The notes under the pieces were generated by a model. That model worked only from the letters and a program-made list of their open reading frames with translations, searched no databases and was not told the origin of the DNA. 64,000 nt of DNA from Leptolyngbya iicbica LK (GTDB lineage Bacteria; Cyanobacteriota; Cyanobacteriia; Phormidesmidales; Phormidesmidaceae): positions 668,482 to 732,481 of the forward strand of contig NZ_QVFV01000002.1 of the NCBI RefSeq assembly GCF_004212215.1, written 5' to 3'. Below are positions 24,613-34,151 of the stretch, one piece after another. Each line of letters starts with the position of its first letter. Position 1 is the first letter of the stretch. A program made the position numbers and the translations under genes.

Positions 24613-25125
24613 TTATTCTTGTTGAGCACGATGCCCCAGAATCTGATAACGGCTCAGAACAAGGATAAGCGGAGGAATTATTAGCCACTGAATTAGGGGC
24701 AACCAGCTAATACCAAGACCAGGAACACTTAGGCCCAAAGTTCCATAGAGATGAGCAATACGAGTTCGATAGATTTCAGAAAAGAAGGTGTATAGCCAAC
24801 CTAGAACAATAAACCAGGCAACGGCTTGCTTTGTCGGGTAAGTTATCCAACGACGCGATCGCATCATCAAGCTAACCACCAGACTAACCCCGACTGTGAT
24901 TACGCCGTCACCAAAGGTGCAGTGGGTAAGGGCCAAAATCTTATCCGCTAGCGTTGGAGCATCGTAGAAATCGTAGAAGGGCGCTTGCCAAACTTCATAA
25001 ACAAAATGCAGCAAAAATGCGAACAGAAATAAATTGAACTCGGGTAGAGATAAGGCGCGGTTAAGCAACTTTGAGACAGATGACCTTTGTGAAGCCGCTG
25101 CCTGATGCCCATGATTTTGAAACAT
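24613..25125 (-). CDS. Polytopic membrane protein of unknown function
   Basis: A 170-residue protein with four or five hydrophobic segments (FNLFLFAFLLHFVYEVWQAP, VITVGVSLVVSLMM, AVAWFIVLGWLYTFFSEIY, WLPLIQWLIIPPLILVL). I do not recognise the family. It lies 13 nt downstream of the CopB-type ATPase gene and is very likely in its operon, suggesting a copper-related role. Confidence 0.6.
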   Translation of the reverse strand: MFQNHGHQAAASQRSSVSKLLNRALSLPEFNLFLFAFLLHFVYEVWQAPFYDFYDAPTLADKILALTHCTFGDGVITVGVSLVVSLMMRSRRWITYPTKQAVAWFIVLGWLYTFFSEIYRTRIAHLYGTLGLSVPGLGISWLPLIQWLIIPPLILVLSRYQILGHRAQQE

Positions 25126-25138
25126 GTAGAATACCCTC

Positions 25139-27235
25139 CTAAGCTAATTTCGCCCGACGCAGCATCACCGCATTAATCGCCACAATGACAGTTGAAAGAC
25201 TCATCAACAGCGCCCCTACTGCAGGAGAAAGTACAACGCCCCAAGCCGACAGCACTCCCGCTGCCAGGGGAATCGCAACCACGTTGTAGCCGGTTGCCCA
25301 AAACAGGTTTTGGATCATCTTGCTATAAGTCTTTTTCGCCAGGTTCAGAGCTTTCACCGCATCCAGCGGATCGTCTTCAATGAGCACTAGGTCAGCCGAT
25401 TCGATCGCGACATTCGTCCCTGCGCCGATCGCCAGTCCCATGTTGGCTTCCAATAATGCCGCTGCATCGTTGACACCATCACCCGCAAAGGCGGTCGGGG
25501 CTTCCTGCTTCAGCGCTTTGATGCGGTTGACCTTATCTTCTGGCAAGACCCGAGCATAGTAGCGGTCAATGCCTAAATCCTGCGCCACCCCTCGCGCTAC
25601 GGCTTCCGCATCCCCCGTGATCATGACCGCCTGAATGTCCATTTCATGCAGACGATCAATCGTTTCACGTGCCCGTTCGCGCACCTGGTCAGCCATGGAA
25701 ATCACGGCCACGGGGTGATCAGAGGTCATCAGCACAACGGCACTTTCGCCGCGATCATCAGCTCGGTCTAAGGCACTGCGTAAACTGCTGGGCAGTTGCA
25801 GGCTCTGCTCCTTCACCCATTCTGGACGTCCCAAGCGATACGTCTGTCCCTGAACCTTACCTTCGACACCCCGTCCCGTAATGGTTTGAAATTCACGCAT
25901 CTGTGGAAATTCAAGCTGGCGTTGGTGAGCCGCTTCCACAATTGCCTTGGCTAAAGGATGCTCAGAAGCTGTTTCTAGGGCAGCAGCAATTGCTAGTGCC
26001 TGCTCAGACTCCATGCGATCTGTCGCAATATTCTGCACGCCAAATTTGCCTTGGGTCAGCGTCCCGGTTTTATCAAAGGCCATGATTCTGATATCTTTGG
26101 CCCGCTCTAGAGCGTCGCGGTCCCGCACAAGAATACCGTTACGAGCTGCCAGGCTCGTGGAGTTAGCAATGACCAACGGAATGGCTAATCCCAACGCATG
26201 GGGACAGGTAATGACTAGAACCGTCACAGCGCGATTGATGGCAAAGACTAAGTCTTCAAGGGTGAGCCAGACAATGAACGTGAGGGTGCCTGCCGCGATC
26301 GCAATAAGGGTCAGCCAGTAGGCCACCTTATCGGCCAGGGCTTGATACCGACTGCGAGAGGACTGCGCTTCTTCCACCAATCGCATGATTTGGCTGATGG
26401 CCGTGTCATCCCCTACCCGCGTCACTGTTACCTGTACCGAGCCTTCTGTGTTGACTGACCCTGCCACCACTTCATCGCCTACGGCCTTGGAAACTGGCTT
26501 GGATTCTCCAGTTAGGAACGACTCGTTAACGCTCGTATTCCCTTCGATGACCTCGCCATCATTCGGAATCTGCTCACCAGGTCGAATCAGAATCACGTCG
26601 CCAGCCTGAATTTCACTCACTGGCACATCTTCAACCCTGCCGTCTCGCATCCTGTGCGCTTCATTGGGCACCAGGCTCGAAAGCTCTTCCAAGGCTTTGC
26701 TGGCTCCCTGCACTGAAGCCATCTCGACCCAGTGCCCCAACAGCATGATGTCGATCAGCGTTGCCAGCTCCCAGTAAAAGGGCTTGCCTTCTAGCCCCAG
26801 AGATACGGCCAGACTGTAGATAAACGCTACAGTGATCGCCAGCGCAATCAGCGTCATCATGCCGATCTTGCTCTGAAATTCGTGCCAAGCTCCCTGCAAA
26901 AAGGGCCAGCCGCCATAGAAGTACAAGGCAATCCCCAGAATCGGACTAATCCAATTGGCACCAGGAAACAAAATCGCTTCGTAGTTCAGCCAACTCTGAA
27001 GCTGAAGCGAAAAGTAGAGAATCGGCAGCGTCAGAATTAGCGATACAAAAAACCGCTGCTTAAACATCTCTGGGCTATGGCCCGCATGTTTATCGTGTCC
27101 ACTATGGCTATCGTGATTACCTGGATCTCCCTCTTTGTGATCTTGGTGTCCATGATGACCAAGCTGAGAAGTACCCGTTTGGCCATCTTCACTCTGATTG
27201 GCCTGGGTCGAGTGGTGAGAATGGGAGTTATGCAT
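25139..27235 (-). CDS. copB: CopB-type copper-translocating P1B-3 ATPase
   Basis: Membrane ATPase of 698 residues. The N-terminus is His-rich (HSHHSTQ, HHGHQDHKEGDPGNHDSH, HDKHAGH). The transmembrane metal site is CPH (TCPHALGLAIPL), the hallmark of the P1B-3 class exporting Cu2+/Cu+ or Ag+. Also visible: TGES, DKTGTLTQ, SEHPLA, and GDGVNDAAALLEANMG. CopA-type ATPase and oxidases on the other strand complete a copper-export set. Confidence 0.9.
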   Translation of the reverse strand: MHNSHSHHSTQANQSEDGQTGTSQLGHHGHQDHKEGDPGNHDSHSGHDKHAGHSPEMFKQRFFVSLILTLPILYFSLQLQSWLNYEAILFPGANWISPILGIALYFYGGWPFLQGAWHEFQSKIGMMTLIALAITVAFIYSLAVSLGLEGKPFYWELATLIDIMLLGHWVEMASVQGASKALEELSSLVPNEAHRMRDGRVEDVPVSEIQAGDVILIRPGEQIPNDGEVIEGNTSVNESFLTGESKPVSKAVGDEVVAGSVNTEGSVQVTVTRVGDDTAISQIMRLVEEAQSSRSRYQALADKVAYWLTLIAIAAGTLTFIVWLTLEDLVFAINRAVTVLVITCPHALGLAIPLVIANSTSLAARNGILVRDRDALERAKDIRIMAFDKTGTLTQGKFGVQNIATDRMESEQALAIAAALETASEHPLAKAIVEAAHQRQLEFPQMREFQTITGRGVEGKVQGQTYRLGRPEWVKEQSLQLPSSLRSALDRADDRGESAVVLMTSDHPVAVISMADQVRERARETIDRLHEMDIQAVMITGDAEAVARGVAQDLGIDRYYARVLPEDKVNRIKALKQEAPTAFAGDGVNDAAALLEANMGLAIGAGTNVAIESADLVLIEDDPLDAVKALNLAKKTYSKMIQNLFWATGYNVVAIPLAAGVLSAWGVVLSPAVGALLMSLSTVIVAINAVMLRRAKLA

Positions 27236-27408
27236 CGAATTTCTCTCGGTAACATTGAAGCGGCATCAATAGCTTGGTCTTCACGCTAGACCCTCAAGCC
27301 AACTGCAAGCTCCAGTGGTGGTAACAATACTTGATGTGTTGAGTTCTCCTAGTCAGGCCCGAATCGGTTTTCTCGCGAGCTACAGTCTTCTGTGGTCACG
27401 CCTGATAT

Positions 27409-27987
27409 CTACTCTGGGCTTAAAGAAAAGTCTGGCAGCGGTCTTGCCTCTGCTTGAGCCGGTGTGTTTGCTACACCGTTTTCTCTGATGTCGGCAATTA
27501 GCCACTCCATTTCGCTAATCTCGCGACGCTGCGCTTCGATGATTTCATCGGCCAATTCACGAACGCGCATATCTTCAATCTGAGCGCGATCGCTGGTCAA
27601 AATGGCGATGGAATGGTGGGGAATCATGCCTTCCATGTAGTCCACATCGCTGACTGTTACTTGGCTACGGACTAGCCATAGCGAAGCTCCGAACAAAATG
27701 ATCGCCCCTACATAAATAACCGCGTTGATAGTGCGGCTTTTATACATGTGCAGCATGTACGACAGCATGATCACCATCATGGCGGCCCCCATAATCAGGG
27801 TCATAAAAAGCCGCGTTTCGCTAAACCAGGCATGATCCAAAATCTGGTAGGAATGTAGGTACATCAGGAAAAACATCACCACGATTGAGGTGCCAATCAT
27901 GGCAAAGTATCGGACGTAGCTGCCTTGCATCCCGCCATGATCCTGAGCATCTGAATGGGTTTTAATTGTGTTTTCTTGAGTGTTCAT
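27409..27987 (-). CDS. DUF305-domain membrane protein (CopM-like)
   Basis: About 192 residues from ATG 27987 (MNTQENT). Three or four N-terminal helices (YFAMIGTSIVVMFFLMYLHS to YVGAIILFGASLWLV) precede a DUF305 helix bundle with DYMEGMIPHHSIAILTS, whose Met/His motif binds copper in CopM-type proteins. An upstream in-frame start (28056) is less family-like. It lies between the CopB-type ATPase gene and the copper-storage gene on the same strand. Confidence 0.82.
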   Translation of the reverse strand: MNTQENTIKTHSDAQDHGGMQGSYVRYFAMIGTSIVVMFFLMYLHSYQILDHAWFSETRLFMTLIMGAAMMVIMLSYMLHMYKSRTINAVIYVGAIILFGASLWLVRSQVTVSDVDYMEGMIPHHSIAILTSDRAQIEDMRVRELADEIIEAQRREISEMEWLIADIRENGVANTPAQAEARPLPDFSLSPE

Positions 27988-28099
27988 CGTTATCACCGTT
28001 AAGAACATTACTTGCCTTACCCCACGACATCGCCCGTTGGGCCGACGCTTGCACAAGGCCGCGCTCAGACAACACTTCAGGGGGCATAAGAGCTAAAAG

Positions 28100-28444
28100 T
28101 TAAGAGGCTGCCATCGCTGTATCAACGATCTGGCGATACATCCCTGCCGCCTCACGACAGGAACGAGCACATTTCTGACAGTGCTCCATGTCATGCTTTT
28201 CACATTCCTGGGCACAGGTGTCGCAGATTTCTGCACAAGCCTTGGCTAGCGGAGCAATGAAGTAAGACCCACGTACCATAAAAGTGGCTAACGTACGGCA
28301 GCTTTCGGCTGTATCCAGACACATCCGGGCACACTTCACCATGTCCGGCTGGCCCGTACAGGCTTCGGCGCAGTGTTCACATTCCACTGCACAGGCCATC
28401 GCCTTATCGAAGCTAGATTGATACTGTTCGTGATTGAGAAGCAT
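28100..28444 (-). CDS. Four-helix-bundle copper storage protein (Csp/DUF326)
   Basis: A 114-residue protein with 14 Cys spaced along helices as C-x3-C and C-x2-C (MACAVECEHCAEAC, KCARMC, ACAEICDTCAQEC, HCQKCARSC). This is the Csp3-type pattern, in which Cys line the core of a four-helix bundle and hold many Cu+ ions. There is no signal peptide, so it is cytosolic. Upstream (28445-28806) are two TTTCAT-N5-TTTCAT sites, suggesting control by a copper-responsive two-component system. Confidence 0.88.
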   Translation of the reverse strand: MLLNHEQYQSSFDKAMACAVECEHCAEACTGQPDMVKCARMCLDTAESCRTLATFMVRGSYFIAPLAKACAEICDTCAQECEKHDMEHCQKCARSCREAAGMYRQIVDTAMAAS

Positions 28445-28547
28445 AAAGTTTTCTTGAATAACGATGGTATAGGAATAACGAAAAGTGGCTCCTGTTATTG
28501 CCTATCAAAGGGCAGAACCGCATATTCAGCCCAAAGAGCTAGGGCGA

Positions 28548-28634
28548 TTTCATCTTGATTTCATCGACAAATGTTATTGCGATGCCAAAGCGGTCAATGT
28601 AGTCTCCAAAGCTTTCATTTCATCGCGATTTCAT
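28548..28634. promoter_or_regulatory. Two TTTCAT-N5-TTTCAT direct repeats between divergent copper genes
   Basis: TTTCAT occurs at 28548-28553 and 28559-28564, and again at 28618-28623 and 28629-28634, each pair 11 bp apart. A further copy is at 28613-28618. The sites lie about 105-190 nt upstream of the minus-strand copper-storage gene and about 175-260 nt upstream of the plus-strand genes. They fill the 362-nt gap without a gene (28445-28806). Confidence 0.65.
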
Positions 28635-28806
28635 AGTTATTCCTTAGGCTAGCGATTGCAGTGTTGATTCTCGTGTAGTGGTTTTGACCCTTAGCCAGCT
28701 AGAAAATTGAGGCTGTGATTGCGCTCCAGGGATATTACATGAACGCATTTCCTAGAGAGCATTTTGGATAGTTGGTTCTCAAAGAAAGTCTGAAGGAGGT
28801 TCCATC

Positions 28807-29025
28807 GTGGATGCCAAAGTTTTAGCGGCTAGCTCAGCTGGATTTGCGATCGGTGTCGTTGCGACCTTGCTCGTCGGCACGTTGCGGATGGGCGGCATGA
28901 TGGGACGCGGCGGCATGATGCGCGGCTGGGGGTGCAGCAGCCTTAACCAATCGGTTGCCCCTGCCGGAACGACAGATAGCAATACCTGGCGTTTTCTTGG
29001 ATCAACGCGCATCGATAAAACTTAA
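28807..29025 (+). CDS. Small Met-rich membrane protein
   Basis: A 72-residue protein starting at GTG 28807 behind a perfect AGGAGG site (28794-28800). A transmembrane helix (AGFAIGVVATLLVGTL) is followed by a Met/Gly cluster (RMGGMMGRGGMMRGWGC) likely to bind copper on one membrane face. The C-terminal 30 residues are unremarkable. No known family. It is the first plus-strand gene of the copA cluster. Confidence 0.65.
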   Translation: MDAKVLAASSAGFAIGVVATLLVGTLRMGGMMGRGGMMRGWGCSSLNQSVAPAGTTDSNTWRFLGSTRIDKT

Positions 29026-29037
29026 CGATATCCCCCC

Positions 29038-29070
29038 TTGACCCTATAGCTGACTGCAGACTTCAAGATA
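29038..29070 (+). promoter_or_regulatory. Possible MerR-type promoter before copZ-copA
   Basis: TTGACC (29038-29043) is followed by an imperfect dyad ACCCTATAG...CTGCAGACT resembling CadR/CueR-type operators, with CAAGAT (29064-29069) as a weak -10 at a 20-nt spacing. A related start, TTGACCCTTAGCC, occurs about 355 nt upstream. No MerR gene is adjacent. Confidence 0.35.
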
Positions 29071-29102
29071 AAGACGTTGCGACTGATTTGGAGGGCTCTT
29101 GG

Positions 29103-29297
29103 ATGCAACTCGATTTGACGGTTCCTAACCTGGCGTGTTCTGCCTGTGTCGAGACAGTCACCAAAGCCGTTCATGGCGTAGACGCCGCAGCGCAAGTGAC
29201 GGCAGACCCCAAAACCAAGCAGGTCAGCATTCTCAGTGAGGCGTCTGAAACAGCCATTAAAGATGCGATTACGACTGCTGGCTACACCGTGGCCTAA
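29103..29297 (+). CDS. copZ: Copper chaperone, HMA domain (CopZ/Atx1 type)
   Basis: A 64-residue single HMA domain with the metal-binding motif ACSACVE (Cys pair at about 12 and 15) and a beta-alpha-beta-beta-alpha-beta pattern. It carries Cu+ in the cytosol to CopA, whose gene starts 11 nt downstream. ATG 29103 follows GGAGGG; an upstream in-frame ATG (29088) would include that site. Confidence 0.88.
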   Translation: MQLDLTVPNLACSACVETVTKAVHGVDAAAQVTADPKTKQVSILSEASETAIKDAITTAGYTVA

Positions 29298-29308
29298 AGG
29301 AGGCAACC

Positions 29309-31567
29309 ATGGAAACTCAAACGTTTAAGCTGAAGGGCATGAGCTGTGCCGCCTGCGCCAGCAATATTGAAGCCGCCATTCAGACCGTGCCAGGAGTCGA
29401 AACCTGTAGCGTCAACTTTGGGGCTGAGCAGGCCGTTGTCACCTATAATCCTCGCCAAGTCAGTACCGCTGATATCCAATCGACAGTCGATAGTGCGGGC
29501 TATGCAGCTCAGCCGGTGAGCGACAATCCTCTGACTGCTGACGATGACGCTGAGCGCCTAGAACGAGCAGCGAGAGACCGGGAACTGACTCGCAAGGTCA
29601 TCTTCAGTCTGATTATTGGCAGCGTGCTGATGGTAGGGGCGTTGCCGATGATGACCGGGCTTGACATCCCGCTGATTCCCGCCTGGTCGCACAATCCCTG
29701 GCTGCAACTGGTGCTGACCCTCCCCGTAATGGTGTGGGCTGGGAGTGATTTCTTCATCAATGCCTGGAAGGCGCTCAAGCACCATTCCGCCACCATGGAT
29801 ACGTTGGTCGCGGTCGGCACGGGGACGGCCTACCTGTATTCCCTCTTCCCGACGCTCTATCCCCAATGGTTTTTAGACCAAGGGCTACGCCCGGATGTCT
29901 ATTTTGAGATTGCGGCGATCATCATTGCCCTGATTCTGCTCGGCAACCTGCTAGAAAACCGGGCCAAAGGTCAGACTTCTGAGGCCATCCGTAAACTGAT
30001 GGGATTGCAGGCCAAAACGGCACGGGTGATTCGTGACGGGCAGACTCTGGATATCCCCATTACCGACGTGGTGGTGGCAGATGTCATCCTGGTGCGCCCT
30101 GGCGAGAAAGTCCCAGTAGACGGCGAAATTATTGAGGGCTCCTCTACCCTCGATGAAGCCATGGTGACAGGCGAGAGCATTCCAGTGCAAAAGCAGGTCG
30201 GCGATGAGGTGATTGGCGCGACCTTGAATAAAACCGGCAGTTTTAAGTTTCGAGCGACTCGGGTCGGCAAAGACACCTTCCTAGCGCAGATTGTCCAGTT
30301 GGTACAGCAAGCGCAAGGCTCCAAAGCGCCGATTCAACGACTCGCCGATCGCGTCACTAGCTGGTTTGTTCCGGCGGTGATGGCGATCGCGATTCTCACC
30401 TTTGTGATCTGGTTCAACGTCATGGGCAACGTCAGCATGGCCTTGATTACCACTGTGGGTGTACTCATTCTCGCTTGTCCTTGTGCATTAGGACTGGCGA
30501 CTCCCACCTCCATCATGGTGGGCACGGGTAAAGGAGCTGAAAACGGCATCTTAATCAAAGGGGCTGACAGCCTGGAACTGGCCCACAAGATTCAAACCAT
30601 CGTGCTGGATAAAACCGGCACTGTGACCCAGGGCAAACCAACCGTCACCGACTACCTCACCGTCAGAGGTACCGCCAATGGCAATGAACTGGCGCTGTTA
30701 AAGTTAGCCGGTTCTCTGGAACAAAACTCCGAGCACCCGCTGGCCGAAGCGGTGGTGCAGTATGCCCAAGACCAGGAAGTGAGACTGGTCGAACCGGCAG
30801 ACTTTGAGGCGGTCGCCGGGAGCGGCGTGGCGGGCCAGGTTGAAGGGCACCAAGTCCAGATCGGCACCTATCGCTGGATGCATGAACTCGGGATTGATAC
30901 TCAGCCCTTAAAAGACAACTGGGATCGGCTGGAGCAGGGAGGCAAAACCGCCGTCTGGCTGGCGGTCGATGGTCAGGTAGAAGCCATTATGGGCATTGCC
31001 GATGCCGTCAAGCCCTCTTCCGTAAGTGCCATTCGTGCCCTGCAAAAAATGGGGTTAGAAGTGGTGATGCTGACGGGTGACAACCGCCGCACCGCCGAGG
31101 TGATTGCCCGCGAAGTCAACATTCAACGGGTCATGGCGGAAGTGCGGCCTGACCAAAAAGCGGATCAGATCGTCAAGCTACAGCAGGAGGGCAAGCTGGT
31201 CGCGATGGTGGGTGACGGCATCAATGACGCACCGGCGCTGGCCCAGGCTGATGTGGGCATGGCGATTGGTACGGGGACTGATGTGGCGATCGCCGCGAGC
31301 GATATTACGCTCATCTCTGGCGACCTGAGAGGCATTGTCACGGCCATCCAGCTTTCCCACGCCACCATTAGCAACATTCGCCAAAATCTATTCTTTGCCT
31401 TCGTCTACAACGTGGCCGGGATTCCCATTGCGGCAGGCATCCTCTACCCGTTCTTGGGCTGGCTACTGAATCCGATTATTGCGGGAGCCGCGATGGCCTT
31501 TAGCTCAGTGTCTGTTGTCACGAACGCCCTGAGACTCCGCAACTTCCATCCCAAAGTTCAAGCCTAA
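29309..31567 (+). CDS. copA: CopA-type Cu+-translocating P1B-1 ATPase
   Basis: Membrane ATPase of 752 residues. One N-terminal HMA domain (1-70; GMSCAACAS) is followed by eight helices. Signatures are [17 protein letters not shown] (CPC metal site), DKTGTVTQ with the phosphorylated Asp, SEHPLAEAV and [16 protein letters not shown]. The YN and MxxSS motifs of Cu+ ATPases appear near the end ([26 protein letters not shown]). It exports Cu+ from the cytosol, or into the thylakoid if thylakoid-located like PacS. The ribosome-binding site AGGAGG precedes the ATG. Confidence 0.93.
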   Translation: METQTFKLKGMSCAACASNIEAAIQTVPGVETCSVNFGAEQAVVTYNPRQVSTADIQSTVDSAGYAAQPVSDNPLTADDDAERLERAARDRELTRKVIFSLIIGSVLMVGALPMMTGLDIPLIPAWSHNPWLQLVLTLPVMVWAGSDFFINAWKALKHHSATMDTLVAVGTGTAYLYSLFPTLYPQWFLDQGLRPDVYFEIAAIIIALILLGNLLENRAKGQTSEAIRKLMGLQAKTARVIRDGQTLDIPITDVVVADVILVRPGEKVPVDGEIIEGSSTLDEAMVTGESIPVQKQVGDEVIGATLNKTGSFKFRATRVGKDTFLAQIVQLVQQAQGSKAPIQRLADRVTSWFVPAVMAIAILTFVIWFNVMGNVSMALITTVGVLILACPCALGLATPTSIMVGTGKGAENGILIKGADSLELAHKIQTIVLDKTGTVTQGKPTVTDYLTVRGTANGNELALLKLAGSLEQNSEHPLAEAVVQYAQDQEVRLVEPADFEAVAGSGVAGQVEGHQVQIGTYRWMHELGIDTQPLKDNWDRLEQGGKTAVWLAVDGQVEAIMGIADAVKPSSVSAIRALQKMGLEVVMLTGDNRRTAEVIAREVNIQRVMAEVRPDQKADQIVKLQQEGKLVAMVGDGINDAPALAQADVGMAIGTGTDVAIAASDITLISGDLRGIVTAIQLSHATISNIRQNLFFAFVYNVAGIPIAAGILYPFLGWLLNPIIAGAAMAFSSVSVVTNALRLRNFHPKVQA

Positions 31568-31601
31568 GAAACTGACGACTCGTTCCGTTCACCCCTTCAC
31601 C

Positions 31602-31649
31602 CACCCATCCACTCATCTACCCATCGACCCATCCACCCATCCACCCATC
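31602..31649 (+). repeat. Six 8-bp tandem repeats (CACCCATC)
   Basis: Six consecutive octamers, three exactly CACCCATC and three with one or two changes, lie between copA and a 35-codon open frame that begins 4 nt after the array. Such octamer runs are prone to slippage; the location suggests a possible effect on the downstream leader. Confidence 0.9.
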
Positions 31650-31653
31650 CACC

Positions 31654-31761
31654 ATGACCTACCCCCTCCCCTTCCTCACCCTGCTCGTCGGATTTGGCTT
31701 TTTACTCGGAGCAATTTCCGGCATCGTGGGCAACTTACTCATCTTTGGTATGGCTGGCTAG
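31654..31761 (+). CDS. Possible 35-residue single-span membrane peptide
   Basis: An ATG-started open frame of 35 codons encodes a hydrophobic peptide (LTLLVGFGFLLGAISGIVGN) that would span the membrane once. It ends 15 nt before the cupredoxin gene. No ribosome-binding site is visible because the octamer repeats lie directly upstream. It may be a real small protein of the copper operon or the start of a lost gene. Confidence 0.45.
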   Translation: MTYPLPFLTLLVGFGFLLGAISGIVGNLLIFGMAG

Positions 31762-31776
31762 CAAGCAGGAGTTTTT

Positions 31777-32343
31777 ATGCGGCGTTATCGAAAATTTACT
31801 CTGAGCAGTTTGGCGGCTTTAGGGCTGCTGATCGCCATGGCCACAACTTCCCCGGCTCAAACGACCCATGAGGCGGCGGCAGAATCCGGCAGTGGATTTC
31901 GCCGCATTGAGCAGCCCCTATGGACTAAGGCCCTCGTAACGACAGCTGGTTTAGGGCTTATCGGACTAGAGCTTTGGTGGTTTCTCTTGAGCCAATCTAA
32001 AACCGGCAAAGCGAAAACTCAGAACGGGGTGCAAGAAGTCACCGTCACCGTGGATGGCGGCTATGAGCCCAGCCAAATTGTGGTTCAGGCTGGGCTCCCG
32101 GTGCGGCTTAACTTCCATCGGCTCGACCCCAGTAGTTGTTTAGAAGAAGTTCGCTTTCCTGACTTTCGCATCGCGAAAGCGCTCCCGGTCAATCAGACGA
32201 CCGCGATCGAGTTCACCCCGAGTGAGCCAGGACGCTATGAGTTTGCCTGTGGGATGAACATGTTCCGAGGCACTGTTGAGGCCGTGGAGGCTTCTCTCAT
32301 AGACCAATCTGCTGATTTGGCCACTGCTGCCAAATCGACTTGA
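31777..32343 (+). CDS. Membrane-anchored cupredoxin-domain protein
   Basis: A 188-residue protein with an N-terminal signal region (LAALGLLIAMATTSPAQ), a transmembrane helix (ALVTTAGLGLIGLELWWFLL) and a cupredoxin fold (about 85-170). Candidate copper ligands are His in NFHRLDPSSC, and Cys/Met in FACGMNMFRG. This resembles the single-domain cupredoxins found with copper ATPases. Probably periplasmic copper binding or transfer to the oxidase encoded next. Confidence 0.82.
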   Translation: MRRYRKFTLSSLAALGLLIAMATTSPAQTTHEAAAESGSGFRRIEQPLWTKALVTTAGLGLIGLELWWFLLSQSKTGKAKTQNGVQEVTVTVDGGYEPSQIVVQAGLPVRLNFHRLDPSSCLEEVRFPDFRIAKALPVNQTTAIEFTPSEPGRYEFACGMNMFRGTVEAVEASLIDQSADLATAAKST

Positions 32344-32400
32344 TTTCGGCATTAACCTGCCGACTTTGCCGTTTCCATCTCCAGTGTGACTGCAGCTCTT

Positions 32401-33891
32401 ATGACATTTATGACTACGATGAGGCGACGAGACTTTTTGGGGCTAAGCCTGGGAACCACCGGGGCACTGTTGCTTTCTCAATGCTCCCGTGGTTCGTCAC
32501 CATCTGCCGCGCCAGGTTCACCTTTGGCCCAGGCTAAGGTTCACAGCAGCGAAGGCGGATTGCTCAGCTTTGACCTAGTGGCTGAAGCGCAGCGGGTGAA
32601 GCTAGGTGATCGCGATGCTAACCTGCTGACCTATAACGGACAGGTTCCGGGGCCTCGGTTAGAGGCCAAACCTGGAGATACGGTCCAGATTCGCTTTACC
32701 AATCGGCTGAACCAGCCGACTAACCTGCACTATCACGGGCTCCACATTCCGCCGACGGGCACTGGCGATAATGTCTTCCTCGAAATTCCGCCCGGCGAAA
32801 GTCACACCTATGAATTCCAGATTCCGCCCAACCATCCAGCCGGAACATTTTGGTATCACCCTCACTATCACGGCCTAGTTGCCGAGCAGTTGTTTGGTGG
32901 GCTGGCTGGACTCTTCATTGTGCGGGGAGACCTGGATGAGGTTCCTGAAATCAAAACCGCCCAGGAAGAATTCTTGGTGCTCAAAGACTATGCCCTAGAC
33001 CGCAGCGGCAATATTCCTGACCCTGGCCACATGGCCCAGATGACGGGGCGCATTGGCGATCTGCTCACGGTCAATGGGCGGTTCAATCCGACTCTAGAGA
33101 TTCCGCAGGGGGGACTGCTGCGACTGCGGCTGCTGAATGCGTCAACGTCCCGATTTTTTGCCCTGTCGTTGGAAGATCATCCCTTTTATCTGATTGCCAC
33201 GGATGGCGGCGCGATCGCGGCTCCCGTTGAGATGAATGAGCTGGTGCTGGCTCCGGGGGAGCGGGTAGAGGTATTGGTGCAGGGAGATCGTGAACCCGGA
33301 CAGTATCGCCTCGTCAATCAGCCGTTCAATCCTGCGCAGGGCATGATGGGACGCGGCATGATGGGTGGCGGCAGCATGGGTGGTGGCATGATGGGCGGTT
33401 CGCAGCGTCAGAGCACGACTGAAACCATCGCCACTCTGACCTACAACGGCACCACCGAACCGCTGCCGCTACCGGATCAACTGATTGCGATTGAACCACT
33501 ACCTGAAACTCAGACGACTCGTCAATTTTCCCTTAATCACGGCATGGGCACGGGTATGGGCATGGTGTTTCTAATCAACGGCCAAGCCTTTGACCATAAC
33601 CGCATTGATACCCAAGTGCGTCTCAACACGGTAGAAGACTGGGAAATCGTCAACACTGGCACGATGGCCCATCCCTTCCATGTCCATACCAACAAGTTTC
33701 AGGTGATTAGCCACAACGGCCAGCCTGTTCCTTACGCCGCCTGGAAAGATGTGGTGTCAGTGAGCCCCGGCGAAAGCGTTCGTCTCCGGATGTCTTTTCG
33801 CGACTATGTGGGCAAAACCGTCTACCACTGCCATGTCTTGGATCACGAAGACCGAGGCATGATGGGGATTCTGGATATTCAGCCAGCCTAA
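32401..33891 (+). CDS. Multicopper oxidase, CueO/CopA type, Tat-exported
   Basis: Periplasmic oxidase of about 496 residues that probably oxidises Cu+ to Cu2+. The Tat signal contains RRRDFLGLSLG with a following Cys (SQCSRG). The four His motifs of the trinuclear and type 1 sites are complete: HYHGLHIPP, FWYHPHYHG, HPFHVHTNKF and VYHCHVLDHEDRGMMG. A Met-rich insert (MMGRGMMGGGSMGGGMMGG) in the middle domain resembles the copper-binding Met segment of CueO. Starts at 32386 (GTG), 32401, 32410 and 32419 are all in frame; 32401 is a compromise. Confidence 0.9.
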   Translation: MTFMTTMRRRDFLGLSLGTTGALLLSQCSRGSSPSAAPGSPLAQAKVHSSEGGLLSFDLVAEAQRVKLGDRDANLLTYNGQVPGPRLEAKPGDTVQIRFTNRLNQPTNLHYHGLHIPPTGTGDNVFLEIPPGESHTYEFQIPPNHPAGTFWYHPHYHGLVAEQLFGGLAGLFIVRGDLDEVPEIKTAQEEFLVLKDYALDRSGNIPDPGHMAQMTGRIGDLLTVNGRFNPTLEIPQGGLLRLRLLNASTSRFFALSLEDHPFYLIATDGGAIAAPVEMNELVLAPGERVEVLVQGDREPGQYRLVNQPFNPAQGMMGRGMMGGGSMGGGMMGGSQRQSTTETIATLTYNGTTEPLPLPDQLIAIEPLPETQTTRQFSLNHGMGTGMGMVFLINGQAFDHNRIDTQVRLNTVEDWEIVNTGTMAHPFHVHTNKFQVISHNGQPVPYAAWKDVVSVSPGESVRLRMSFRDYVGKTVYHCHVLDHEDRGMMGILDIQPA

Positions 33892-33914
33892 AATTTTTGA
33901 AGGAGGGAATCACT

Positions 33915-34151
33915 ATGCTGAAGCAATTTGTGAAGCGCCTACGGTTGCGATCTCCGATGGTACTGGGCCTGCTGTTTTGCCTTGGCATCTTAGTCGCGGT
34001 TGCGATCGCTCCGTTTTGGACAAACTTTCCCGCCTTTACACTCTACGCCTTACTGCTGCTCTGCCCTTTAATGCATCTTTTCTTGCATGGTCGAATGCAC
34101 TCTCACCATAACCACAGCTCATCAGACCCAAGCCCTGAGAAAGAGCAATGA
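33915..34151 (+). CDS. DUF2933-like small membrane protein
   Basis: A 78-residue protein with two hydrophobic helices (VLGLLFCLGILVAVAIAPF, FTLYALLLLCPLMHLFL) and a His-rich tail (HGRMHSHHNHSSS), as in DUF2933 proteins often linked to copper genes. ATG 33915 follows AAGGAGGGA. Its stop overlaps the next gene's start (ATGA). Confidence 0.75.
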   Translation: MLKQFVKRLRLRSPMVLGLLFCLGILVAVAIAPFWTNFPAFTLYALLLLCPLMHLFLHGRMHSHHNHSSSDPSPEKEQ

